From: DAOTUL01 sp034437435
GTDB taxonomy: Bacteria > Chloroflexota > Anaerolineae > Aggregatilineales > Phototrophicaceae
Direction of reading: 5' to 3'
NCBI GenBank assembly: GCA_964417785.1
Contig: CAYQJO010000058.1
Span: forward strand, 1 to 20,349
Length of the DNA stretch: 20,349 nt
Shown: positions 14,683 through 20,349 of the stretch, one piece after another
How positions within the stretch are numbered: position 1 is the stretch's first letter
Layout: each line of letters starts with the position of its first letter
Program-made: the position numbers and the translations under genes
Notes under the pieces: generated by a model
The model's database searches: none
What the model saw: the letters and a program-made list of their open reading frames with translations, nothing else
What the model was told of the DNA's origin: nothing

Positions 14683-16860
14683 CAAGCCGCTGTAGCGGCG
14701 CGAGACCTGGTTGTTCTTGACGGCGATATGGACGGCTCGCCGGTTGCCGACCAGGACGACCATCTCACGCGCACGGGTGATAGCGGTATATAGCAGATTG
14801 CGCTGAAGCATCATGTAGTGCTGTGTCAGCAGGGGGATCACCACCACCGGATACTCAGACCCCTGGCTTTTGTGGATGGTAATGCAGTAGGCATGGGCCA
14901 GTTCGTCTATGTCGGCGAACTGATAATCGACCACGCGCCCATCGATCACGACTTCCAGCAGATTGTCGTATTCGTCAATCCCCCGGATGTGACCGATGTC
15001 GCCGTTGAACACCTCTTTCTCGTAGTTGTTGCGCGTCTGCATGACCTTATCGCCCACGCGGAACAGCCGCCCGTTGAGCTTGCGCTCGGCGATGCCGCGT
15101 TCGTTGTTGAGGGCTTCTTGCAAGGTGGTGTTCAGCGCATTGACACCGGCAGGACCGCGATACATCGGCGCGATGACCTGAATCTCCTCCATCGGATTGT
15201 AACCGAAGCGGCGCGGGATGCGGTTCTTGACGACATCGACCACACGCTCCGCCGCATTCAACGGTTCGTCTTCGCCGAAGAAGTAGAAGTCGTCACTCTG
15301 GTTGTCCATGAACGGCGCGTCACCGCTGTTAATGCGGTGGGCGTTAACGATGATATGGCTATTTTCGTCCTGGCGGAAAATGCGATCCAGCCGGGTCACA
15401 TAGGCCACACGGCTGTTGATGACATCGCGCAGGACATTGCCAGCGCCCACACTCGGTAGCTGGTCCACATCACCGACCAGCATCAGATGCGTCTCCGGGC
15501 CGAGCGCCCGCAGCATCCCGCTGAATAGCTGCAAATCAATCATGGATGCTTCGTCAACAATCAACATCTGGACCTTTAACGGCGAGTCTTCGTCGTACTC
15601 AAAGCCATCGCCCGGTCGGAATCCAAGCAGGCGGTGCAGGGTGGAAGCGTCCTGTCCGGTGGCCTCTGCCAGCCGTTTGGCTGCCCGTCCGGTAGGCGAA
15701 GCCAGGGCGTAGTCAAAGGCTAGGTCTTCCAGCGCTGCGATGACCATACGCAGCGTTGTCGTCTTGCCTGTACCGGGTCCACCGGTCAACACCGACACTT
15801 TGCTGCTGAGAGCATAGTGGACGGCGCTTTGCTGCTGCTCGGTCAGATCGACTTCGTTCTGGCGGGCGATTTGGGCCAGATAGCTGTCCCAGTCGGTGTC
15901 GGCGGTCGTCTCGGTGATGATTGACGGCATATTCGCCATATCGCGCAGGCGTTCGGCGGCGATGACCTCGGCGCGGTAGTAGCCGGGTAGATAGATGGCC
16001 TCCATGTCCCCTTGATCGAACCAGACTGTATCCAGGACCAGATTGCCCGATTGAATCTCCTCATCCATTAATGCGATGATCGTCTGTGGTGAACTGCTGA
16101 GTTGCAGCAGATCGGTGACCGTCTCGACCAGCAGTTCACGCGGGGCGAAGGTGTGGCCCTCATTGGAAAGCTGGTTGAGGGCATACCGCAGTCCGGCCCG
16201 AATGCGTTCGGGAGCTTCGAGTTCCATGCCCATGTTGCGGGCGATCTGATCGGCTTTCAAGAAGCCGATGCCGAACACTTCATCCGCCAGGGCGTAGGGG
16301 TTTTCTTTGACCGCGTTGATCGTCTCCGTGCCGTAGACATCATGGATACGGTGGGCCATACGACTGGTGACGCCGTAACCCTGCAAGAAGATCATGGTCT
16401 GGCGCACGGCATGATTTTCCGCCCAGGCTTTCGCCAGATCGTCCGCCAGCGAGGTCTTGAGACCGGGGACTTCGTGCAGCCGGTGCGGTTCCCGGTTGAG
16501 GATGTTGATGGTCTCAATCCCGAAGTGGTCTACGATCTTTTCGGCGGTTTTCTCACCGATGCCGCGCACGATGCCGCTGGCAAGATAGCGTGTGATGCCC
16601 TGTTCGCTTGATGGCAGGATCGGTGTCACCGTCTCGACGCGCAACTGCATGCCGTAACGGGCGTCATCAATCCAGGTACCGGTGAATTCGGCGTCCTCAC
16701 CCACATTGAGTTCAGGCATGGTACCGACGACGGTGGCAGTGCCATCACGGGCGACATGGCTGCGGGGCAGCCGGGAATCCGGGGTGATTTTGTAGACGCC
16801 GTAACCGTTTTCGGCATTGTAATAGGTGACGCGCTCGACCGAACCTGTGAGTTTGTCCAT
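14662..16860 (-). CDS. recD2: RecD2-type DNA helicase
   Basis: A 732-residue SF1B helicase of the RecD2 (RecD-like, RecBC-independent) family, moving 5' to 3' on DNA and linked to replication and repair. The N-terminal half holds the OB-like start (GSVERVTYYNAENGYGVYKI) and helix-hairpin-helix segments (GIVRGIGEKTAEKIVDHFG), which mark RecD2 rather than RecD. The helicase core has Walker A GGPGTGKT (360-367), Walker B LIVDEASMID (433-442), GDVDQLPSVGAG, and the C-terminal TIHKSQGSEYP motif. Length is normal. I chose ATG 16860 (MDKLTGSV) since the conserved domain begins there; a GTG at 16875 is possible. The ribosome site is poor for either start. A hairpin at 16932-16969 separates it from glnA upstream on the same strand, and its 3' end overlaps the kinase-STAND gene by 21 bases. 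Confidence 0.93.
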   Translation of the reverse strand: MDKLTGSVERVTYYNAENGYGVYKITPDSRLPRSHVARDGTATVVGTMPELNVGEDAEFTGTWIDDARYGMQLRVETVTPILPSSEQGITRYLASGIVRGIGEKTAEKIVDHFGIETINILNREPHRLHEVPGLKTSLADDLAKAWAENHAVRQTMIFLQGYGVTSRMAHRIHDVYGTETINAVKENPYALADEVFGIGFLKADQIARNMGMELEAPERIRAGLRYALNQLSNEGHTFAPRELLVETVTDLLQLSSSPQTIIALMDEEIQSGNLVLDTVWFDQGDMEAIYLPGYYRAEVIAAERLRDMANMPSIITETTADTDWDSYLAQIARQNEVDLTEQQQSAVHYALSSKVSVLTGGPGTGKTTTLRMVIAALEDLAFDYALASPTGRAAKRLAEATGQDASTLHRLLGFRPGDGFEYDEDSPLKVQMLIVDEASMIDLQLFSGMLRALGPETHLMLVGDVDQLPSVGAGNVLRDVINSRVAYVTRLDRIFRQDENSHIIVNAHRINSGDAPFMDNQSDDFYFFGEDEPLNAAERVVDVVKNRIPRRFGYNPMEEIQVIAPMYRGPAGVNALNTTLQEALNNERGIAERKLNGRLFRVGDKVMQTRNNYEKEVFNGDIGHIRGIDEYDNLLEVVIDGRVVDYQFADIDELAHAYCITIHKSQGSEYPVVVIPLLTQHYMMLQRNLLYTAITRAREMVVLVGNRRAVHIAVKNNQVSRRYSGLLPRLTS

Positions 16861-16931
16861 CAAAATACTCAACACTAACGACAGGTTCTTTAGTTTAGCT
16901 GAAGGTCATCGAAATGAGAAAGGCGGATATG

Positions 16932-16969
16932 ATATGCAAACGGGCGCAGTGCTGCGCCCGTTTGCATGT
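16932..16969 (-). terminator. Long perfect inverted repeat, likely glnA terminator
   Basis: 16934-16949 (ATGCAAACGGGCGCAG) is the exact reverse complement of 16952-16967, with only TG between; two weaker pairs extend it. The GC core and a GTTT at the end of the 3' arm fit a terminator for glnA, whose stop is 13 bases away. There is no pure T run after the stem on the minus strand. It lies before the recD2 start, so it would also block read-through into recD2. Confidence 0.7.
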
Positions 16970-16982
16970 AGTGAGAACAATC

Positions 16983-18413
16983 TTAGATGTCGAAGTAAAG
17001 CTGGAACTCGTAGGGATGCGGGCGCATGGCAACGGATTCGGCTTCTTCCGTGCGTTTGTAGTCGATATAGCTGTCGATGATGTCCTGAGTGAAGACACCG
17101 CCCTTGAGCAGGAACTCGTGATCGGCTTCGAGTGCATCCAGCACCGCGCTCAGGCTGCCGGGGACCATATCGGTCTCCACATGACCTTCGTACAGATCGA
17201 CATCGGTTGCCTCACCGGGATGAATCTTGTTCTGGATACCGTCCAGACCGGCCAGCATCAGCGCCGGGAAGGCGTAATACGGGTTGGCGGATGGATCAGG
17301 GAAACGAGTCTCAATCCGTTTGGCTTTCGGGCTGTTCAGATATACCGGGATGCGGACGGCTGCGGAACGGTTGCGGTTAGAATAGACCAGATTCACCGGC
17401 GCTTCGTAGCCGGGGACCAGACGGCGATAGCTGTTGGTCGTTGGGTTGGTGAAGGCCAGGATCGCCGCAGCGTGCTTGAGAACACCGCCGATGTAGTACA
17501 GTGCCAGTTCACTCAGGTTGGCGTAACCGTCACCGAACATGAGGGTTTGGCCGTCTTTCCAGAGACTCTGGTGGACGTGCATACCGGAGCCGTTGTCCTC
17601 GAACAGCGGCTTGGGCATGAAGGTGGCGCTCAGGCCGTAGCGAGCGGCGACATTGCGGACGACATGCTTATACAGTTGCAGCTTATCCGCCATACGCAGC
17701 ATCGAGTCGAACTTCATGTCGATTTCGGCCTGTGCGCCGCCGCCGACTTCATGGTGATGGACCTCGACGTCAATGCCGCAGCCGATCATGGTGGCGACCA
17801 TTTCAGCGCGGATGTCATGGGTCTTGTCGTTGGGGGGCAGCGGGAAATAGCCCTCTTTGATTCGGTTGAGGAACGCCATAGATGGGTCATTGCTGGCGCT
17901 GTTCCAGAAGCCCTCGTGCGAGTCCACGCGATACAGGCTTTCGTTGGTGGAGGTGTTGTACTGCACGTTGCTGAACATGAAGAATTCAGCTTCGGGGCCG
18001 AAGAAGGCCGTATCCGCGATGCCGGTTTCTTTCAGATAGGCTTCGGCACGTTTGGTGACGCCGCGCGGGTCACGAGGATAAGGTTCGCGGGTAATCGGAT
18101 CGTATACGTCGCAGGTGAAGGCCAGCGTTTTGGCCTTGAAGAAGGGATCGACGTAGGCCGTCGACAGGTCTGCCATCAAGATCAGGTCGGATTCATTGAT
18201 GGCCTGGAATCCGCGAACGCTGGAGCCGTCAAAGCCAAAGCCGTCTTCAAAAACACCCGCATCCATGGCTTCTGCCGGCATACTGAAGTGATGGACCACA
18301 CCTTTGAGGTCGGTGAAGCGAATGTCAAATTCGGTCACTTCGTTGTCTTTTGCCCATTGCAACAAGGCATCCGGGGACTTCCGGGCATCCTCTGGCGGGA
18401 CAAATTTCGGCAT
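16983..18413 (-). CDS. glnA: Glutamine synthetase type I (beta subtype)
   Basis: A 476-residue GSI that makes glutamine from glutamate, ammonia and ATP as a dodecamer. Visible landmarks: FDGSSVRGF (61-69), metal-site GPEAEFF (139-145), HHHEVGGGAQAE (219-230), ATP-site NGSGMHVHQSL (274-284), NPTTNSYRRLVPGYEAP, and RNRSA-RIP. The extra loop SLYRVDSHEGFWNSASN followed by GYFPLPP is the beta-subtype insertion. The Tyr that is adenylylated in enteric GS is kept (Tyr408 in DVDLYEG), but the flanking residues differ (no LPPEE), so adenylylation is uncertain. I chose ATG 18413 (MPKFVPP) because GGAG lies about 8 bases upstream; the longer frame has none. It is divergent from the LysM gene across 208 bases and ends at a strong hairpin. 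An inverted repeat near the promoter may be an operator. Confidence 0.96.
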   Translation of the reverse strand: MPKFVPPEDARKSPDALLQWAKDNEVTEFDIRFTDLKGVVHHFSMPAEAMDAGVFEDGFGFDGSSVRGFQAINESDLILMADLSTAYVDPFFKAKTLAFTCDVYDPITREPYPRDPRGVTKRAEAYLKETGIADTAFFGPEAEFFMFSNVQYNTSTNESLYRVDSHEGFWNSASNDPSMAFLNRIKEGYFPLPPNDKTHDIRAEMVATMIGCGIDVEVHHHEVGGGAQAEIDMKFDSMLRMADKLQLYKHVVRNVAARYGLSATFMPKPLFEDNGSGMHVHQSLWKDGQTLMFGDGYANLSELALYYIGGVLKHAAAILAFTNPTTNSYRRLVPGYEAPVNLVYSNRNRSAAVRIPVYLNSPKAKRIETRFPDPSANPYYAFPALMLAGLDGIQNKIHPGEATDVDLYEGHVETDMVPGSLSAVLDALEADHEFLLKGGVFTQDIIDSYIDYKRTEEAESVAMRPHPYEFQLYFDI

Positions 18414-18432
18414 GGTTGTTCTCCGTTTGGTT

Positions 18433-18457
18433 AATGTCACTAAAATACGGTCACATT
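18433..18457 (-). promoter_or_regulatory. Operator-like inverted repeat upstream of glnA
   Basis: AATGTCA (18433-18439) and TCACATT (18451-18457) are inverted copies with one mismatch and an 11-base centre. The site covers the expected transcription start if the minus-strand TACAAT at 18460-18455 is the glnA -10. The half-sites share the TGTnA/TnACA look of GlnR and CRP-like boxes, but the centre is longer than in either, so the binding protein cannot be named. Confidence 0.3.
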
Positions 18458-18460
18458 GTA
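18455..18460 (-). promoter_or_regulatory. Possible -10 box of glnA
   Basis: TACAAT on the minus strand, 42 bases before the ATG at 18413. No TG extension and no -35 at the expected spacing. It overlaps one arm of the inverted repeat. Confidence 0.3.
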
Positions 18461-18567
18461 GAAATGTTCCGCAAGATATACCGGGTCAGAAATAGCCAAA
18501 TTTGGTGAAAATTTTGCTGTCAGATATAGCTAAAGAGCCGCGCTGATGGGCAAATTTCTCAGGCTCA

Positions 18568-18576
18568 TGTTACAAT
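18568..18576 (+). promoter_or_regulatory. Extended -10 promoter of the LysM-glycosidase gene
   Basis: TG-T-TACAAT, 46 bases before the ATG at 18622. The leader would be about 39 bases, with GGGAG just before the start. The remaining bases of the 208-base glnA/LysM gap are AT-rich and show nothing else I can identify. Confidence 0.5.
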
Positions 18577-18621
18577 CCTGGCATATATTTTGGTCCACGT
18601 AATTGAAAAGGGAGTTTGGGC

Positions 18622-20082
18622 ATGCGCCGAGTTCTGATTTCACTTGTGATTCTGGCTGCCGTATTGGTGCTGGCTCTGCCGTCATTGGCGCAGGAGCAGA
18701 CCGTCCATGTCGTCCAGCCAGGCGAGAATCTGTTCCGCATCTCGTTGCGTTACGGCACGACGATTGCCGCGATTCAGTCGGCTAATGGCATCGCCAATCC
18801 GAATTTGATTTTTGTCGGCCAGCAGTTGATTATCCCAGGTGATGATGGTGTGCCGCCGGTGCCGACCCAACCGCCAGGGCAGCCGCAGCCACAGCCCACT
18901 GCTACGCCTGTGCCGCCACCCACTGACGGCCAGTTGTATGTGGTGGTACCGGGCGATACCCTCTCGCGCATTGCCCGCCGCTTCAACACCACCTATCAGG
19001 CGATTGCCGCTGCCAATGGCATTGTGAATCCCAATCTGATTTTTGTCGGCCAGCGTCTGACGATCCCCGGCACGACGCCCCCCGGCCAGCAGCCGCCGGT
19101 GGTTCCCACGCAGCCGCCGACGACTGGCGATCCGCCACCGAGCAACGCGCCAATCGGCGGATTTGAGTTGGGCGGTCATGTTGAAGGCTTCCGTTTCCCG
19201 GCACAGATGCGCGAGGCCGGGATGACCTGGGTGAAAAAGCAGCTTCGCTGGAATCAGGGGCAGGGACCGGAGATTGCACAGGGCTTGATCGATCAGGCCC
19301 GCAATAACGGTTTCAAGATTCTGCTCGGCGTTGTCGGCAATCCGAATGAACTGGCGGCCAATCCGACGCAGTATTACCAGGACTTCGCTAATTTCCTGGC
19401 TGGTGTGGCCCAGTTGAACCCGGATGCGATTGAAGTGTGGAACGAGCCGAACATCGACGCGGAATGGCCTGCCGGTCAAATCAACGGCGCGTCGTATACG
19501 CAGATGCTTCGCGCAGCCTATACGGCCATCAAGAATGCCAACCCCAATGTGCTGGTTATCAGCGGTGCGCCCGCGCCGACCGGTGCCGAAGGGGCGTTCC
19601 CCGGTCGCGTGGTCAACGACGACAACTTCCTGCGCCAGATGGCCGGTGCCGGTGCCGCCGGTTTCATGGACTGCGTTGGCCTGCATTACAACGAAGGTGT
19701 GCTGCCACCGACCGCTCGCAGTGGCGACCCGCGTGACAGCAGCAACCACTATTCCCGCTACTACCCGACGATGGTCAGCCTGTATTCGGGTGTGTTCCCC
19801 GGTAAGCCGCTGTGCTTCACCGAACTCGGTTATCTCAGCCCCGATGGCTTCGGTCCGCTGCCGCCGGGATTTGCCTGGGCCGCGACCACCAGTGTGCAGG
19901 AACAGGCCGCGTGGCTGGCATCGGCTGTGCAACTGGCCCGCCAGAGCGGTAACGTGCGTCTGATGATCGTCTGGAATGTGGACTTCACCAGTTATGGCAC
20001 GGACCCGCAGGCGGGATACGCTATCGTGCGGCCTGACGGTACCTGCCCATCCTGTGCCACCCTGGGCGCAGCGATGAATTAA
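18622..20082 (+). CDS. Secreted protein: two LysM domains plus clan-A-like glycoside hydrolase
   Basis: A 486-residue exported protein. Residues 1-23 are a signal peptide (RR head, LVILAAVLVLALPSLA core, cleavage near SLA-QEQ). Two LysM domains follow (about 27-73 and 105-150), each ending in NPNLIFVGQ-x-L-x-IPG; LysM binds GlcNAc polymers such as peptidoglycan. They are joined by Pro/Gln/Thr linkers. The C-terminal part (about 178-486) has the hallmarks of a (beta/alpha)8 retaining glycosidase of clan A: E275 in VWNEPN as acid/base and E401 in CFTELGYL as likely nucleophile, with WNVD near 451. The exact GH family and substrate cannot be fixed by eye. The start is ATG 18622, with GGGAG about 8 bases upstream; a TTG at 18616 is less likely. 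Single-gene unit, with its own promoter and the hairpin at 20091-20119. Confidence 0.9.
   Translation: MRRVLISLVILAAVLVLALPSLAQEQTVHVVQPGENLFRISLRYGTTIAAIQSANGIANPNLIFVGQQLIIPGDDGVPPVPTQPPGQPQPQPTATPVPPPTDGQLYVVVPGDTLSRIARRFNTTYQAIAAANGIVNPNLIFVGQRLTIPGTTPPGQQPPVVPTQPPTTGDPPPSNAPIGGFELGGHVEGFRFPAQMREAGMTWVKKQLRWNQGQGPEIAQGLIDQARNNGFKILLGVVGNPNELAANPTQYYQDFANFLAGVAQLNPDAIEVWNEPNIDAEWPAGQINGASYTQMLRAAYTAIKNANPNVLVISGAPAPTGAEGAFPGRVVNDDNFLRQMAGAGAAGFMDCVGLHYNEGVLPPTARSGDPRDSSNHYSRYYPTMVSLYSGVFPGKPLCFTELGYLSPDGFGPLPPGFAWAATTSVQEQAAWLASAVQLARQSGNVRLMIVWNVDFTSYGTDPQAGYAIVRPDGTCPSCATLGAAMN
18700..19071 (+). repeat. Duplicated LysM module
   Basis: LysM copy 1 (18700-18840) and copy 2 (18934-19071) are a tandem duplication. 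Their 3' halves are very similar in DNA as well, sharing for example TGATTTTTGTCGGCCAGC, while the 5' halves have diverged. Confidence 0.8.
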
Positions 20083-20090
20083 CAACACTG

Positions 20091-20119
20091 CATGGGGATG
20101 GCCTCGCGCCATCCCCATG
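20091..20119 (+). terminator. Hairpin terminator after the LysM-glycosidase gene
   Basis: CATGGGGATGG (20091-20101) pairs exactly with CCATCCCCATG (20109-20119) over a short GC-rich loop, starting 8 bases after the stop codon. It has no T run, so it may be a weak or factor-assisted terminator or an mRNA 3'-end stabiliser. Confidence 0.65.
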
Positions 20120-20160
20120 GATACGATTAACCTACGCCGGTCTGCTGTGCCGGGTCTTTG

Positions 20161-20169
20161 TGTTATAAT
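20161..20169 (+). promoter_or_regulatory. Extended -10 promoter of the terminal gene
   Basis: TG-T-TATAAT, the best promoter motif in the window, 36 bases before the ATG at 20205. Transcription would start near 20176, inside the 5' arm of the hairpin described next. Confidence 0.6.
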
Positions 20170-20172
20170 GCC

Positions 20173-20202
20173 GCCCTGTACGTGAGCGTAGCAGGGCTTT
20201 TT
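20173..20202 (+). terminator. Terminator-like hairpin with T run just before a start codon
   Basis: GCCCTG (20173-20178) and TACG pair with CGTA and CAGGGC (20192-20197), one bulged G, loop TGAG, followed by TTTTT (20198-20202). It ends 2 bases before the ATG at 20205. The AGGG that would serve as ribosome site (20193-20196) lies in the 3' arm. It can act as a read-through terminator for upstream transcripts. Confidence 0.6.
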
Positions 20203-20204
20203 CT

Positions 20205-20349
20205 ATGCGTATTCCTGGATGGCTGGTGTTGGTACTCAGTCTTGGGATTCTGGTCAGCGGAACGGCGATGTGTTCGTTCATCAGCTACACGACCACCCGC
20301 AGTCTGGTGATCGACGCCCGTGACAGCGGTGTCGATGTGCCGGAACTCC
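20205..20349 (+). CDS. Membrane-anchored or exported protein, cut by window end
   Basis: Only the first 48 codons are present. The start reads MRIPGWLVLVLSLGILVSGT followed by AMCSFISYTTTRSLVIDARD and SGVDVPEL: a short basic head and a hydrophobic helix of about 18 residues, so a signal anchor or signal peptide, then the start of a likely extracytoplasmic domain. A Cys follows the helix but not in a good lipobox. I do not recognise the family. It has its own extended -10 promoter at 20161-20169, and its ribosome site (AGGG, 8 bases before the ATG) is part of the hairpin at 20173-20202. Confidence 0.65.
   Translation, partial: MRIPGWLVLVLSLGILVSGTAMCSFISYTTTRSLVIDARDSGVDVPEL

Noticed and set aside
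14818..15459. 213-codon plus-strand frame inside recD2
   Set aside because: Shadow of the RecD2 helicase core, whose motifs are all intact on the minus strand.
16914..18434. 506-codon plus-strand open frame opposite glnA
   Set aside because: It runs antisense to a full-length, highly conserved glutamine synthetase. Its product shows no domain or membrane pattern; it is open because glnA avoids the codons that would be stops on the other strand.
18433..18457. Canonical GlnR or CRP operator
   Set aside because: The half-sites look similar but the 11-base centre does not match either consensus, so only an unnamed inverted repeat is reported.
18682..20118. 478-codon minus-strand open frame opposite the LysM-glycosidase
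   Set aside because: Antisense shadow of a protein with signal peptide, two LysM domains and catalytic motifs; the product is His/Arg/Gly-rich with no recognisable fold.

Overview
The window looks like a chromosomal segment from an uncultured or little-studied member of the Chloroflexota, most likely an Anaerolineae-type lineage. The grounds are a membrane protein with a Thr/Pro-rich stalk and SH3 domain, a secreted LysM plus glycoside-hydrolase protein with PTQPP linkers, a PknK-like Ser/Thr kinase fused to a STAND ATPase and TPRs, an NTPase set of bacterial type (TypA, RecD2), a type I-beta glutamine synthetase, moderately high GC, and several TTG starts. This placement is inference from protein character. 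No rRNA, tRNA, CRISPR array, insertion sequence or integrase is visible, so it reads as ordinary chromosome rather than a mobile island.

Layout. 1-2705 (minus strand): a truncated lipoprotein gene preceded by a large TPR / transmembrane / Thr-Pro stalk / SH3 protein. 2818-4131 (plus strand): two small paralogous alpha-beta proteins flanking a UlaG-like metallo-beta-lactamase-fold protein, closed by a hairpin terminator. 4179-4481 (minus): an FmdB-like protein that has lost all its zinc-ribbon cysteines and gained a repeat tail. 4645-5646 (plus): an NAD-dependent epimerase-like SDR. 5631-7273 (minus): an ABC-2-like membrane protein and a sugar-phosphate isomerase-fold protein with no metal ligands. 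7379-7918 (plus): a Nudix hydrolase. 7904-8989 (minus): a receiver-histidine kinase. 9102-10946 (plus): typA, followed by an apparently frameshifted 65-residue ORF. 11179-14682 (plus): the kinase-STAND-TPR protein. 14662-16860 (minus): recD2. 16983-18413 (minus): glnA. 18622-20082 (plus): the LysM-glycosidase. 20205-20349 (plus): the start of a membrane-anchored protein cut by the window edge.

How the parts relate. Most genes seem to be single transcription units: nearly every start has its own extended -10 box (TGn-TATAAT-like) and a purine-rich ribosome site, and three convergent neighbours overlap at their 3' ends by 15-21 bases. The only likely multi-gene units are the MBL-fold/paralog B pair (10-base gap), possibly the stalk protein with the lipoprotein, and typA with its small overlapping ORF. 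Signalling (kinase-STAND-TPR, receiver-histidine kinase), cell envelope (stalk-SH3, LysM-glycosidase, lipoprotein, terminal membrane protein), nitrogen assimilation (glnA) and housekeeping (typA, recD2, Nudix) are mixed without a single pathway theme.

The best candidates for something undescribed are: the paralog A / divergent MBL / paralog B cluster with the cysteine-less FmdB protein beside it; the metal-ligand-less isomerase homolog; the frameshifted small gene after typA; and the overlap of a promoter with a terminator-like hairpin just before 20205. There is no gene-free stretch longer than 300 bases; the longest gaps are 10947-11178 and 18414-18621, both described below.
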